Shown here: piece after piece, positions 1 to 8,450 of the stretch
Numbering within the stretch: the first letter of the stretch is position 1
Layout of the letters: each line of letters opens with the position of its first letter
From: JAGOBP01 sp046328575
GTDB lineage: Bacteria; Chloroflexota; Anaerolineae; Fen-1058
NCBI GenBank assembly: GCA_046328575.1
Contig: JAXLWI010000013.1
Span: forward strand, 1-64,000
Reading direction: 5' to 3'
Length of the DNA stretch: 64,000 nucleotides
Notes under the pieces: generated by a model
Databases searched by the model: none
Told to the model about the DNA's origin: nothing
The model's input: only the letters and a program-made list of their open reading frames with translations
Made by a program: the position numbers and the translations under genes

Positions 1-167
1 ATGTCGCGCATGGAGGTAGCGTGATAGCCTTTGCTGTTAAACAATTGATAGGCCGCTTCGATCAGCGCTGCGCGGGTGCGATCACCCTTCGTTTCTACTG
101 CACTCGATCGAACCGCGCTGCCGATCGGGGTGTCCGGGACCGCCGCTTGTGTCTTGCGCGTTGCCAT
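1..167 (-). CDS. TetR-family repressor, N-terminal part (cut by window start)
   Basis: These are the first 55 codons of a leftward TetR/AcrR-type DNA-binding regulator; the rest, including the ligand-binding domain, lies outside the window. After a tail of about 27 residues comes the family's helix-turn-helix entry, RTRAALIEAAYQLF followed by SKGYHATSMRD. The ATG at 167 follows a good GAGGAG ribosome site. Immediately upstream are a consensus promoter and a perfect palindrome, the usual arrangement for a self-repressing TetR gene. The regulated ligand cannot be inferred. Family call is firm; the rest is inference. Confidence 0.85.
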   Translation of the reverse strand, partial: MATRKTQAAVPDTPIGSAVRSSAVETKGDRTRAALIEAAYQLFNSKGYHATSMRD

Positions 168-188
168 CTGAACTCCTCAAAAATAATG

Positions 189-231
189 AACGAACGTTCG
201 TTTTTATACACCCAAAATCGATCGGTGTCAA
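189..231 (-). promoter_or_regulatory. TetR-gene promoter with overlapping palindromic operator
   Basis: On the minus strand TTGACA (226-231), a 17-bp spacer and TATAAA (203-208) form a near-consensus sigma-70 promoter pointing at the TetR gene. A perfect 14-bp palindrome, AACGAACGTTCGTT (189-202), touches the -10 box and covers the expected transcription start. A repressor bound there would block its own promoter. Sequence elements are seen; binding is inferred. Confidence 0.75.
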
Positions 232-244
232 GAGGCAAAAAAGA

Positions 245-273
245 GACCTCCAAGAGCACATGTCTTGGAGGTC
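245..273 (-). terminator. Rho-independent terminator of the secreted-protein pair
   Basis: A perfect 11-bp stem (245-255 with 263-273) closes a 7-nt loop. Read leftward it is followed by TCTTTTTT. It lies just past the stop of the 94-aa gene and ends that two-gene transcript before the TetR promoter. Confidence 0.85.
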
Positions 274-279
274 GCGCCG

Positions 280-564
280 CTAACGAAGCACTACTGGCAA
301 ATACACCACGTAATCAGGTGGGGTGAGGCTGACTGCCGCCTCACTCCAAAAACCGCCCATCAGCGTATAGCCCCCACCCGATTGAACCCTGGCGTCTGCC
401 TGGCCCAGCGTCAAATCCAGCGAATAGCCGCCACCCGCCGTCGAGCCGCCGCCACCATCGACGGTGCTCCACGACAGATCGTAGCCGCTACCCGTCTGCG
501 CCGTAGCGATCGACACGCTGAGCAGCAGAAGGCCGATCGAGATGTAGAAAGCCGCGCGTTTCAT
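280..564 (-). CDS. Small secreted Gly-rich protein with YLPVVLR tail
   Basis: A 94-residue exported protein of unknown function. It has an N-terminal signal peptide (hydrophobic stretch about residues 6-21, cleavage probably near ATAQ), a short glycine-rich beta-type repeat (GGGYSLDLTLGQADA and GGGYTLMGGFW), and the tail DYVVYLPVVLR. From recall, this layout of paired GGGYxL motifs and a YLP-type ending is common in secreted Chloroflexota proteins. Its ATG overlaps the stop of the upstream 722-aa S74 protein in an ATGA arrangement, so the two should be translated together and may act together at the cell surface. A strong terminator follows. Confidence 0.7.
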   Translation of the reverse strand: MKRAAFYISIGLLLLSVSIATAQTGSGYDLSWSTVDGGGGSTAGGGYSLDLTLGQADARVQSGGGYTLMGGFWSEAAVSLTPPDYVVYLPVVLR

Positions 565-2729
565 GATCGATCTCCACGCTTATTCTTCAACCCGATCGCG
601 ATTACGCCGCCCAACGCGAGGACGCTGATCAAGTTGAAGGGGTTGAAGGCTTGATCGGATGCAGGCTGGCCGCCGTTTCTAAGTTGGCTTACTTCGTTTT
701 CAAGTTGGCTAATGCGGTGATCCTTCTCCTGAATCATCTGATACAGCCCTTGAATCGCGGCCAAAGACACGCCATCCGCGTCGACCGTGCTGATGTGCGT
801 ATCGTCTTCGCCCACACCAAAGGCTGCCGCAAAATCCTGCGCCATCGGCCCGATGTGACGAATGCTGCTATCTTGCGTCTGGTAGTTCCAGGTGCTAATC
901 GGCATCTGCGCCAACTTCTCAACTAATGCACGGGTATCCACCGCTGCGAAATTCGCTTTAACGTTACGATCGCTGATGCTGGACCACGAGCCGCTGCCGG
1001 CGGCGACCGAGACGCCGGAGCTGTCGTTGCCGCTGGTGAAGAACCATACGCCGCCGCTGGCCCGCACGATAAAGCGATTCGGCCCGAAGCACGAGCGCGT
1101 GGCGTTGGTGTTGTCGTTGAAGACGAAACAGCCGTCCGCATCGGCGACGGCTTGCTGACCCGCCGCAAAACTGGCATAGCCCAACGCCTGATTGCTGGCT
1201 CCGCCCGGTACGGTGGCGGCATTGCCGCTGACGCTATTGTTGATGCCGCCGCCGATGGTGCTATCGAAGGCGCTGGCCGTGTTGCTGTTGCCGCCGCCGA
1301 TCGTCGCGCCGCCCTGCGAAATCTTGTTGTTGTAGCCGCCGCCGATGGTGGCGATGTTAAGATTCGTGCCCGCCGTCGCCGTGATTTGATTGGCTTGTCC
1401 GCCGCCGATGGTGCCATAGCCCGCATCGCCACTGGTGACATTGCCGTAGCCGCCGCCGATGGTGGACGCAGTGCCATAGGCTTTATTGCCGCCAAACGTG
1501 TTGCTGCCGTTGTAGCCGCCGCCCCCGATCGTCGTTCCGTACCCAATGGCCAGGTTATACGCGCCGCCTCCGATCGTGCTGCGCAGCCCGCTGGCCACGT
1601 TGTATTCGCCGCCGCTGACGGTGGCACTGCGCGTCGAGGCGGCGTTGAAGCCGCCGCCGCCCAACGAGGTCCATTCGCCCGTGGCTTGATTGCCGTGTCC
1701 GCCCGCGATGGTGGCCGCGAAACCCGAGTTGAAATTGAACACACCACCACCGATGGTGTTGTTGGCGATGAGTTGTCCACCAGTGATGGTGTTACTGTAG
1801 CCGCCGCCAATCGTTGCGTTTTGCGTCATCGCCAGGTTGAGGTCGCCGCCGCCGACGTACGACACGTAACCGGCCGCCACGTTGTAGAAGCCGCCACCAA
1901 TGCCAGCCGCGCTGCCAGTAGCCTGGTTGTTCAATCCGCCTGCAACCACCGCGTAATCGTTGCGGGCTCCATTGTCGATACCGCCCGCAATCGTCGAGCC
2001 ATATCCATCGGATTGATTCTTGCGGCCGCCACCCACCGTGCCATATTCGCGCATCGTGCGATTTTCGTAGAAGAATGATCCGCCACCCGCAATGGTCTGG
2101 CCGTACAACGTGGGCGAGAACGTATTGCCGCTATAACCGCCAATAATGTTGGGGCTTTGCTGATGCGGATAGATGCGAATGGCGGGCGCGTTGTTTACAC
2201 CGATGGTCAACGCGGCATTGTCTTTGGTGCCCAGAAAGCCGCTGCCGCTGGTGCCGCTGTTGCCATTCAATATCCAACTGTCCAATGAATGGACCGCGTA
2301 AGGCGTGGCCGTCAATTTAGTGCGCGGTTCAAGCGTGATGTAGTTCGCATCGCCGGTGCATCTTACCAGCGTTTCCAGCCAGCGCTCGTCGCCGTTGAAA
2401 ACGCTGCTGCCAAAGTCGAGTTGCACCGTAAACAGGCCGTTGCTAATCGGCCAGGTGCTGTACGTATTGGCGTTGAGGTAGTTACCGCTGACAGCCGCAT
2501 CCCACAGGTAGAATTGCAGTCCGCAGGTATCGCTGACGGGCTGCCCGTTTTTGATCAGGCGGCCCTGATAAGTGAAACTGCTGCCCGCCAAGGCTTGTGG
2601 GTTTTGTGGAGTCTGTGGTCCGCCGTCTTGCGCTGAGGCGTGATTGATTGAAGCGAAGTTGATGAGCAGCGCGACCACGCTCAGCCCTAACACGATTAGC
2701 CAGCGCGTCATCCGATGATTGAGCAACAT
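561..2729 (-). CDS. Secreted YadA-head-like repeat protein with C-terminal S74 chaperone and membrane tail
   Basis: 722 residues. Order: signal peptide (about 1-33); an FTYQGRL-type N-terminal domain (about 50-145) ending in LTATPYAV; a long run of YadA-head-like repeats of roughly 20-25 residues built on TIGGGYxN motifs (about 190-540); a Peptidase_S74 intramolecular chaperone domain beginning near SDRNVK; a short coiled coil (about 665-690); and a hydrophobic segment followed by KNKRGD at the extreme C-terminus. The S74 Ser-Lys dyad spacing is kept (Ser586, Lys591), so autocleavage should separate the folded, probably trimeric, fibre from the chaperone. An AGGAGGA ribosome site precedes the ATG. 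The fibre probably acts in attachment or phage-like binding; the partner is unknown. GC-rich repeats create long spurious frames on both strands. Confidence 0.8.
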   Translation of the reverse strand: MLLNHRMTRWLIVLGLSVVALLINFASINHASAQDGGPQTPQNPQALAGSSFTYQGRLIKNGQPVSDTCGLQFYLWDAAVSGNYLNANTYSTWPISNGLFTVQLDFGSSVFNGDERWLETLVRCTGDANYITLEPRTKLTATPYAVHSLDSWILNGNSGTSGSGFLGTKDNAALTIGVNNAPAIRIYPHQQSPNIIGGYSGNTFSPTLYGQTIAGGGSFFYENRTMREYGTVGGGRKNQSDGYGSTIAGGIDNGARNDYAVVAGGLNNQATGSAAGIGGGFYNVAAGYVSYVGGGDLNLAMTQNATIGGGYSNTITGGQLIANNTIGGGVFNFNSGFAATIAGGHGNQATGEWTSLGGGGFNAASTRSATVSGGEYNVASGLRSTIGGGAYNLAIGYGTTIGGGGYNGSNTFGGNKAYGTASTIGGGYGNVTSGDAGYGTIGGGQANQITATAGTNLNIATIGGGYNNKISQGGATIGGGNSNTASAFDSTIGGGINNSVSGNAATVPGGASNQALGYASFAAGQQAVADADGCFVFNDNTNATRSCFGPNRFIVRASGGVWFFTSGNDSSGVSVAAGSGSWSSISDRNVKANFAAVDTRALVEKLAQMPISTWNYQTQDSSIRHIGPMAQDFAAAFGVGEDDTHISTVDADGVSLAAIQGLYQMIQEKDHRISQLENEVSQLRNGGQPASDQAFNPFNLISVLALGGVIAIGLKNKRGDRS

Positions 2730-2770
2730 GGTATCCTCCTTTGAGTTGTCCGTGTCGTGATTGCGCTCAA

Positions 2771-2788
2771 GGCGGACGAGAGTCCGCC
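2771..2788. other. Short GC hairpin upstream of the S74 gene
   Basis: GGCGGAC and GTCCGCC pair perfectly around a GAGA tetraloop, about 45 bp upstream of the S74 ATG. There is no T-tract, so it is more likely an mRNA leader structure or protein site than a terminator. Confidence 0.4.
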
Positions 2789-2908
2789 GCTTCCAATCGT
2801 TGGACTATCGTCTAGCGTGAGCACTAGCGTACGACTAACACCTGATCAATGACAAATATCTACCCACAGTGTTCGAGTTGTGCGCAACCTGCTGCCTACC
2901 CATTGTGT

Positions 2909-3100
2909 TCACGCGCTTTTGTACAAGATATCTTTTATGAAGGCGAACAGACTTTCCAGATCAGCAAAGCCGCGCCGTTCGCCTGTGCGCGGATCTTCTA
3001 GCGAGGCGCGCCACACCGCTGCGTCCTCGCCATCGGTCAACCACAACCGCAGCAGGTACGCGCGATAGCGCTGGGCGTCAGATTCTGGTCTCACTCGCAT
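2909..3100 (-). CDS. Small conserved-type protein of unknown function (WRASLEDPRTGERRGF)
   Basis: A 63-residue leftward protein, possibly up to 89 residues if translation begins at a TTG at 3178. The core is RAYLLRLWLTDGED followed by VWRASLEDPRTGERRGF and then FADLESLFAFI. I recall this pattern from small Chloroflexota proteins that often sit near signalling genes; no function is established to my knowledge. The ATG at 3100 and a GTG at 3094 both lie close to AGGAAG, and the GTG has the better spacing. It is divergent from the SARP regulator, and the upstream regions overlap, so they may be co-regulated. Confidence 0.6.
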   Translation of the reverse strand: MRVRPESDAQRYRAYLLRLWLTDGEDAAVWRASLEDPRTGERRGFADLESLFAFIKDILYKSA

Positions 3101-3208
3101 CTTCCTGCAAAAGTAATGAAAGTACTTTACCAATTCACCGTGATAAAAGCGTGATAGTGCTACAATCGGATCAGTCAATGCCTGGCGTTATCTTTCACGT
3201 GACGAACT

Positions 3209-6205
3209 ATGGCTCAGTTGGCGATTTCTCTCCTTGGTCCAATGCAGGTCACACTCGATGGCCAGCCGGTCACCGACTTTGTCTACAACAAAGCACGCGC
3301 CTTGCTGGCCTATCTTGCCGTCGAACACACTCACGTTCATCACCGTGATGCCATCGTTGGCCTGCTGTGGCCCGACATGCCCGATGCCGCCGCGCGCACC
3401 AATTTGCGCCAAATCTTGACCACCCTCCGCGAAGCCGTCGGCGCAGATTTTCTGCTCACAACACGCGACACACTGCAATTGACTCTCTGCGCCAGTGTTG
3501 ATCTAGACGTGACGCGCTTCACGTCCCTGCTCGATGCGTGCGCGCAACATCCACACCGACACATCACGCGCTGCCCGGTGTGCGCCACACGCCTAGAAGA
3601 AGCCGTGGCTTTATATCGCGGCGATTTTCTGACCCAGTTTGCGGCAGTAGATAGCGCACCTTTTGAAGAATGGCTGGTAGTCAAACGCGAAGCGCTGCAT
3701 CAACGCGCCGCCGCCGCGCTGACAGACCTGACGCACTATCACGAACGCTGGGGCGATGTGCCGCGTGCGCGCCAACTCCTCGCGCGCCTCATCGAAATGG
3801 AGCCGTGGGATGAAGCCGCCTACGCGCACTTGATGCGCTTCTCGCCGCGCAGTGCAGCTCTGGCCTACTACGAAACGTGCCGCCGCATGCTGGCCGATCA
3901 ATTCGGCATAGAGCCCACGCCAGCGACACAACGTCTATACGATCAGATTCGCGCTGGAACAGAACTCACGGCCACACCTCCAATCCGATCGATCGATGTG
4001 CCGAGCGCACCTTCTGCGTTGATCGGACGCGAGGCTGAACTGGCCGAGCTGACTGATATGTTGGCCGATCCTACACGCCGTCTGATCACACTCGTTGGAC
4101 CGGGTGGCATCGGCAAAACCCGCTTGGCGATCGCAGCCTCGACGGCCAACGCCCCGACGTTTGAGAACGGCGCGGTCTTCGTCAACCTTGCCAGTGTCAG
4201 CGCAAGCGACATGCTGGCCACCGCCATTCTCAACGCGCTCGGCCAACCGATCGAACCGGCCACCGATCCCGATCAGCAGCTGATCAAATATCTTCGCAAT
4301 CGCGAAGTGTTACTCGTACTCGATAACTTTGAGCATTTACTCGACGGCGTTGATCTGATCATTCGACTGCTTCAACAAGCGGCCGAAGTGACGTTGCTTG
4401 TCACCTCGCGTGAGCGTCTGGCCCTGCAAGCCGAGCAAGTGTTTGAATTGGAGGGCTTGAGCCTGTCCGCGGCCGAGCAGTTGTTTGTCCAGCGGGCGCA
4501 GCAGGCACAGCGCAAATTTCAGCGGCAGCCCCAGGCCGAAGCGATTACGCGCATTTGCCAGCTCACCGCCGGGCTGCCACTGGCAATCGAGTTGGCCGCC
4601 TCGACGGTCAATGTCCAATCGTGCACGGCCATCGCCGACGAGATTGCCACCAGTTTGCGGACGCTGGTCACGAAATATCGTGATTTGCCGGAGCGGCATC
4701 GTAGTTTATGGGCAACGTTTGAACATTCATGGCAGTCGTTATCCGGCGACGAACAACGTGCCTTTCAACAATTAGCCGTCTTTCGCGGCGGTTTCGATCT
4801 GGCCGCGGCGCAAGCAATCATCGATACTTCAGCCAATACGCTATCGGCATTGATTGATAAATCGCTCGTGCGGCGCGATCTCAACGGGCGGTTCGATCTG
4901 CACGAACTGCTGCGCCAGTATGCAGGCGAGAAGCTGGCACTCACCGCTGAAGCCGCCGCGACCGAAGCGCGTCACAGCGCGTACTATCTGCAATTGCTGC
5001 ACGCGCAGGTCGAGCGCTTCAGCCGCACACGTCAGTTTGAAGTATTGGCGTTGCTCACACCTGAAGCGGACAACGTTGGCGCGGCCTGGCGCTGGGCAGT
5101 GAGTCAGTATCAGTGGGCTATCATTCAGTCAGCAGCGCTCGATTTGATTTCGTGGCATGATTATCAGGCGCGTAATACCGAAGGCTATCATTTGTTCGCA
5201 GCGGCAATCGAGTGCCTCCAACTCGATACATCATCCGAAGAATCCCTCGCCGCCGAGCGGGCTTCAGCTGAAGGTCAAGTATTGACCGGGCACGGCTATT
5301 TTTTGTGGCGGATCGGCCACAATCTGCCCGCCCAGCGAGATTTGCAGCGCGGCCTCGATCGGCTGCGGCGGGCCGGCGACCTCATCGGCACCGCCGACAA
5401 TCTGATCGGGCTTGGCGCGGTGTCCGCCTCATTGGGTCTGCACGCTGAAGCGCTAATTCACTTTGAAGAAAGCGCCGTCTTGTACGCACGCCTGGAAGAT
5501 CGCACCGGTCATGCACTGGCGATCTTGCAGACAGGCATCGTCAATCGGGCCTGCGGCGATTACGCCGCCGCGCGAACCGCCATGGAGTTCGCTAGTTCAG
5601 AATATCGGCAGTTGGGTGATCAGAAGATGGTGGCCAATAGCCTAAGCCACTATGCGCGGTTACTCGTGTTCGCCGATGAGATCGATCGAGCGTATGAGGC
5701 TGCACAAGCCAGTTTGACACTCAGCCAAGCGCTGGACGACCGCTGGGTTAGTGGCGGAGCGTTGATGGCTGTAGGGCAAGTCGCGTATGCGCGCGGTTGC
5801 TTTGCAGAGGCCCGCCAGGCTTTGACGGAATGCGCGCGCGTGTGTGCCGAGATCAACGAGTTTGAGCGCATGGTGGATGCGCTGAATTGGCAAGCGTTGA
5901 CCGAACTGGAGTTAGGCGAGTACGCCGTAGCTCGGCAGCATTGGCTTGAGGCACTTCAACTCGCCCAGCGGGGCAACCTGGTCTGTCGGCAATTGGATGC
6001 GCTGTTGGGGCTGGCGCAGTCGAACAGTGTATTAGGACAACCAGAAATCATGCTGGTGAAGATGGTACTCGATCATCCTGCCAGCGAAGCGATCACTCGC
6101 CGTCGCGCGCGGCAATGGCTGATGGGGGTTGATAGCACGTCCGTTGTCGATAACGGACCAGTGTTGTCATTAGCCGAGATCGTATCGCAAGCATTGGCCG
6201 CTTAG
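3209..6205 (+). CDS. SARP/AfsR-type transcriptional regulator with NB-ARC ATPase and TPRs
   Basis: A 998-residue cytoplasmic signal-integrating activator. Order: N-terminal winged-helix and BTAD region (about 1-250, with ALLAYLAVE and NLRQILTTLR); an NB-ARC-type ATPase with Walker A GPGGIGKTRL (about 295-304) and Walker B LLVLDNFEHLL (about 368-378); then helical TPR repeats (about 690-960). In AfsR/SARP proteins the BTAD region binds direct repeats at promoters and ATP hydrolysis gates activity. The BTAD part carries a Cys/His cluster, CAQHPHRHITRCPVC (about 110-124), that could bind zinc. No Shine-Dalgarno precedes the ATG. Its last 36 bp overlap the convergent DUF123 gene. Target genes are unknown. 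Confidence 0.85.
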   Translation: MAQLAISLLGPMQVTLDGQPVTDFVYNKARALLAYLAVEHTHVHHRDAIVGLLWPDMPDAAARTNLRQILTTLREAVGADFLLTTRDTLQLTLCASVDLDVTRFTSLLDACAQHPHRHITRCPVCATRLEEAVALYRGDFLTQFAAVDSAPFEEWLVVKREALHQRAAAALTDLTHYHERWGDVPRARQLLARLIEMEPWDEAAYAHLMRFSPRSAALAYYETCRRMLADQFGIEPTPATQRLYDQIRAGTELTATPPIRSIDVPSAPSALIGREAELAELTDMLADPTRRLITLVGPGGIGKTRLAIAASTANAPTFENGAVFVNLASVSASDMLATAILNALGQPIEPATDPDQQLIKYLRNREVLLVLDNFEHLLDGVDLIIRLLQQAAEVTLLVTSRERLALQAEQVFELEGLSLSAAEQLFVQRAQQAQRKFQRQPQAEAITRICQLTAGLPLAIELAASTVNVQSCTAIADEIATSLRTLVTKYRDLPERHRSLWATFEHSWQSLSGDEQRAFQQLAVFRGGFDLAAAQAIIDTSANTLSALIDKSLVRRDLNGRFDLHELLRQYAGEKLALTAEAAATEARHSAYYLQLLHAQVERFSRTRQFEVLALLTPEADNVGAAWRWAVSQYQWAIIQSAALDLISWHDYQARNTEGYHLFAAAIECLQLDTSSEESLAAERASAEGQVLTGHGYFLWRIGHNLPAQRDLQRGLDRLRRAGDLIGTADNLIGLGAVSASLGLHAEALIHFEESAVLYARLEDRTGHALAILQTGIVNRACGDYAAARTAMEFASSEYRQLGDQKMVANSLSHYARLLVFADEIDRAYEAAQASLTLSQALDDRWVSGGALMAVGQVAYARGCFAEARQALTECARVCAEINEFERMVDALNWQALTELELGEYAVARQHWLEALQLAQRGNLVCRQLDALLGLAQSNSVLGQPEIMLVKMVLDHPASEAITRRRARQWLMGVDSTSVVDNGPVLSLAEIVSQALAA

Positions 6206-6634
6206 TTGCACGAGGGTCTGCTGAACAAGACCAAGATCGACGGCTGGGGGCAATGCAATCAGGTGCGCGCCGCAACCCGATCGGCAATCGCTGGCTCCGA
6301 GGCCCGGCACCGGAAGCGTTGCGCCGGGCATGGCTGCCAACGCCTGACTCCATGCGCATTCCAGTGACGTATCCGTTACCGTGTAAAAGCAGAATCGAAC
6401 TTTTGCCACAGCGCGCACGTAATCGATGTGCCAGTGCTTCGCGCCATCGCCGCGCAGATGCCGCCCCAGTCGCGCCTGCAAACCGCCCGATCCGAACGCA
6501 CTGCCCGCGTAGGCATACACCCCCGCGGGCAATGTTACCTCTCCCAATCGACCAACCTTCAACTTGCGCGAGCGGCTTAACTCCAACCCCAACACATAGC
6601 TGCCGCCAGCGCGTGGCAATTGCTCATTGGCCAT
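6170..6634 (-). CDS. DUF123 / GIY-YIG-like nuclease-fold protein
   Basis: 154 residues matching the DUF123 family, which has the GIY-YIG fold and is found alone or fused to endonuclease III. Diagnostic parts are GSYVLGLELSRSRKLKVGRL, LPAGVYAYAGSAFGSGGLQ, RLGRHL, KHWHIDY and the cysteine motif ASDCRSGCGAHL. It may act in DNA repair, but no activity is proven for the stand-alone family. The start overlaps the end of the upstream esterase by 11 bp, so the two are co-transcribed. The 3' end overlaps the SARP gene by 36 bp tail to tail. Confidence 0.8.
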   Translation of the reverse strand: MANEQLPRAGGSYVLGLELSRSRKLKVGRLGEVTLPAGVYAYAGSAFGSGGLQARLGRHLRGDGAKHWHIDYVRAVAKVRFCFYTVTDTSLECAWSQALAAMPGATLPVPGLGASDCRSGCGAHLIALPPAVDLGLVQQTLVQLSGQCLRYDLG

Positions 6635-7310
6635 TGTTCGGTGTTAATTGATTCTTGAGCCACGCCACGATGTCGTTCAAACTCTCAACAGTGATTTGGT
6701 GCCCCATATCGTATTCGCGATAGGTGAGTTTGAGCGGCAACTTCGAGAGGTAGGTGCTGGCGGCGCGCGCATCACCAATCGGGATGATGGGATCGCGCAG
6801 GCCGTGTGTCATCAAGATTGGCAAATCGCGCAGTCGCTCCGCCTCGACAATCTTGGGCTGAATCTCCGGCAGCAACCTGCCGCTCATCGCTACGATGCCG
6901 GTTACTTGTTCAGGCTCGGTCAAGGCCACCGCCAGGCTCATAATCGCACCCTGACTGAAACCCATCAAATAGACACGTTTCGCATCAACGCCATAGGCGG
7001 CAACCACCTCAGCGATGAACTTCAGCAAGATAACGCGACTGTCTTCGGCCGCTTCGGCGTCGATGATCGGTCCGGTGGCCGTGAACTCCACCGGATACCA
7101 CGCGAACGAACTCGGGCTCAACTTGTTGGGAGCACGCGCGCTGACGATGAAGGCGTGCGGATCGAGATACGGAGACAGATCAAACAGATCGCGTTCATGA
7201 CTGCCGACACCGTGCAATAGCAAAATGAGCGGCGGGGGTTGGACCGCGACTCGTTTTGGCGGTCGGATCAAATGCTCAAGCGTCAATGTCGATTTCTTCA
7301 CTGGTGACAT
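6624..7310 (-). CDS. Phospholipase/carboxylesterase-family alpha/beta hydrolase
   Basis: 228 residues, a cytosolic serine hydrolase of the phospholipase/carboxylesterase (abhydrolase_2) group. The oxyanion region LILLLHGVGSHERDLF comes first, then the nucleophile elbow GFSQGA (Ser near residue 119), the acidic residue in GLRDPIIP and the histidine in DMGHQI, so the catalytic triad is complete. Substrates in this family are short acyl esters or lysophospholipids; this one's is unknown. It heads a two-gene operon with the DUF123 gene. The ATG at 7310 sits directly after GGGAG, so a GTG at 7301 may be the better start. A TATAAT-like -10 box lies at 7332-7337 on this strand. Confidence 0.82.
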   Translation of the reverse strand: MSPVKKSTLTLEHLIRPPKRVAVQPPPLILLLHGVGSHERDLFDLSPYLDPHAFIVSARAPNKLSPSSFAWYPVEFTATGPIIDAEAAEDSRVILLKFIAEVVAAYGVDAKRVYLMGFSQGAIMSLAVALTEPEQVTGIVAMSGRLLPEIQPKIVEAERLRDLPILMTHGLRDPIIPIGDARAASTYLSKLPLKLTYREYDMGHQITVESLNDIVAWLKNQLTPNNGQ

Positions 7311-7367
7311 CTCCCACGCGCAATGTTTGAATTATACTCGCAGCGGCCTCAAACTAACGTAGCCTTT

Positions 7368-7395
7368 TTGACACCAAACACCAAATATCGATAAC
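7368..7395 (+). promoter_or_regulatory. Possible promoter of the hydrogenase operon
   Basis: TTGACA (7368-7373) is followed after 16 bp by GATAAC (7390-7395), about 130 bp before the first hydrogenase gene. The -35 is perfect and the -10 only partial. The 216-bp gap from 7311 to 7526 otherwise holds no gene. Confidence 0.35.
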
Positions 7396-7526
7396 GTAAC
7401 CGCTACTAGTCATCGAGTGAATATGTCGAACATCCCGTAAATTTGTGACGTTTTTCACCCACAAATCCGCTCCATGACGAGTATCCTTAAGGCGGGAAAG
7501 TTAGTGTCATTTCGACAGGAGGGTGT

Positions 7527-8084
7527 ATGGTCTACGGCGGTTTAGTTCTGGCAGTCGTCGCCTGCGCGTTTTTGGCGATACACTCCAAACGCCTGCTGTC
7601 ATCCGCTTTGTGGTTGGCAGGGTGCAGTGCCTTCGTTTCAATTCTCTTCTATTTGATGGGCGCGGCCGAACTGGCCGTCATCGAACTCAGCGTCGGGGCA
7701 GGACTAGTCACCGTGTTGTTCGTATTGGCGATTAGCGTCGCCGGCGAAGATCCGATCGAGTTGAAGTCGATCATCCGTCGGCCGCTAGCCTGGGCGTTGG
7801 TCCTCATCCCGATCGGCCTCCTCGCTTTTATGATTCTGCCCAACGTTGAAGTCGCGCGCACCACCGGCGAACCGAGCTTTGCAGAGGTAATGTGGCAGCA
7901 ACGCGGGCTGGATGCGCTGGTACAGAGCGGCCTGCTCTTTGCAGCGGTCGTCGGCCTGTTGGGCTTGCTAGCCGATGCCAAAGTGCGGGTAAAGCAAACA
8001 CAAGCCGCCCAGGCGACGCCGATTCAATCGGGGCCGATCCAACCGGGCGCAGTCAGCACCATCGCGCCGGAGGTGAAAGCATGA
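7527..8084 (+). CDS. NuoJ/MbhD-like membrane subunit of group 4 hydrogenase complex
   Basis: 185 residues with about five membrane helices (near 5-20, 27-45, 50-72, 88-106 and 130-148) and an Ala/Gln-rich cytosolic tail. The helix GAAELAVIELSVGAGLVTVL matches the conserved central helix of NuoJ and of the MbhD/MrpB-type subunits, which helps couple the redox module to the ion-pumping arm. First gene of the operon, with AGGAGGG at a normal distance before the ATG. Its stop overlaps the next ATG (ATGA), implying coupled translation with the K-like subunit. Subunit assignment rests on this motif and gene order. Confidence 0.75.
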   Translation: MVYGGLVLAVVACAFLAIHSKRLLSSALWLAGCSAFVSILFYLMGAAELAVIELSVGAGLVTVLFVLAISVAGEDPIELKSIIRRPLAWALVLIPIGLLAFMILPNVEVARTTGEPSFAEVMWQQRGLDALVQSGLLFAAVVGLLGLLADAKVRVKQTQAAQATPIQSGPIQPGAVSTIAPEVKA

Positions 8085-8386
8085 TCGAACCACAGATCAT
8101 TCTTATTGGCGTGCTCGGTTTAATCGGCGTGGGGGTGTACGGTTTGCTCATCAGCCGCAACTTGATCAAGGTTATCGTGGCGCTGCAAATTCTGGTGAAG
8201 GGCGCAATGTTGGCACTGGTCGCGGCCGGTTCGATCAGCGGGCGCGTTAACCTGGGGCAGAGCCTGGCCGTAACTGTCATCGTGGCCGATACGGTTGTCG
8301 CAGTGATCGGGTTGGCATTGGCGATTCAGATCAAGCGGCGTGTGGGCACGTTGGATGTGAACGACCTAGCAACGTTGAAAAAGTGA
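8081..8386 (+). CDS. NuoK/MrpC-like membrane subunit
   Basis: 101 residues, three membrane helices. The middle of the protein, LIKVIVALQILVKGAMLAL, and the later LAVTVIVADTVVAVIGLAL correspond to the NuoK/MnhC family, in which buried acidic residues in the second and third helices form part of the proton path. Here the acidic residue is Asp in VADTV; the usual TM2 glutamate position is occupied differently, so polarity has shifted. The start is the ATG at 8081 overlapping the preceding stop, with GGAGGTG as ribosome site. A 49-bp period-7 hairpin repeat separates it from the next gene. Confidence 0.75.
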   Translation: MIEPQIILIGVLGLIGVGVYGLLISRNLIKVIVALQILVKGAMLALVAAGSISGRVNLGQSLAVTVIVADTVVAVIGLALAIQIKRRVGTLDVNDLATLKK

Positions 8387-8435
8387 TGCGTGATGAGTGA
8401 CGAGTGAAGATTCACGGTTCACTCGTTACTCGTCA
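8387..8435. repeat. Seven-unit 7-bp repeat forming an inverted repeat
   Basis: Exactly seven heptamers: TGCGTGA, TGAGTGA, CGAGTGA, AGATTCA, CGGTTCA, CTCGTTA, CTCGTCA. The first half pairs with the second (14-nt arms 8395-8408 and 8418-8431 with one mismatch). It fills the gap between the K- and L-like genes. Confidence 0.8.
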
Positions 8436-8450
8436 GCGAACGAGGCAACA

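Noticed and set aside
923..2078. Long open frames on both strands inside the S74/YadA-like gene
   Set aside because: They arise from the repeated GGTGGC-type codons; their translations are Ala/Arg-rich, have no ribosome site and match no family.
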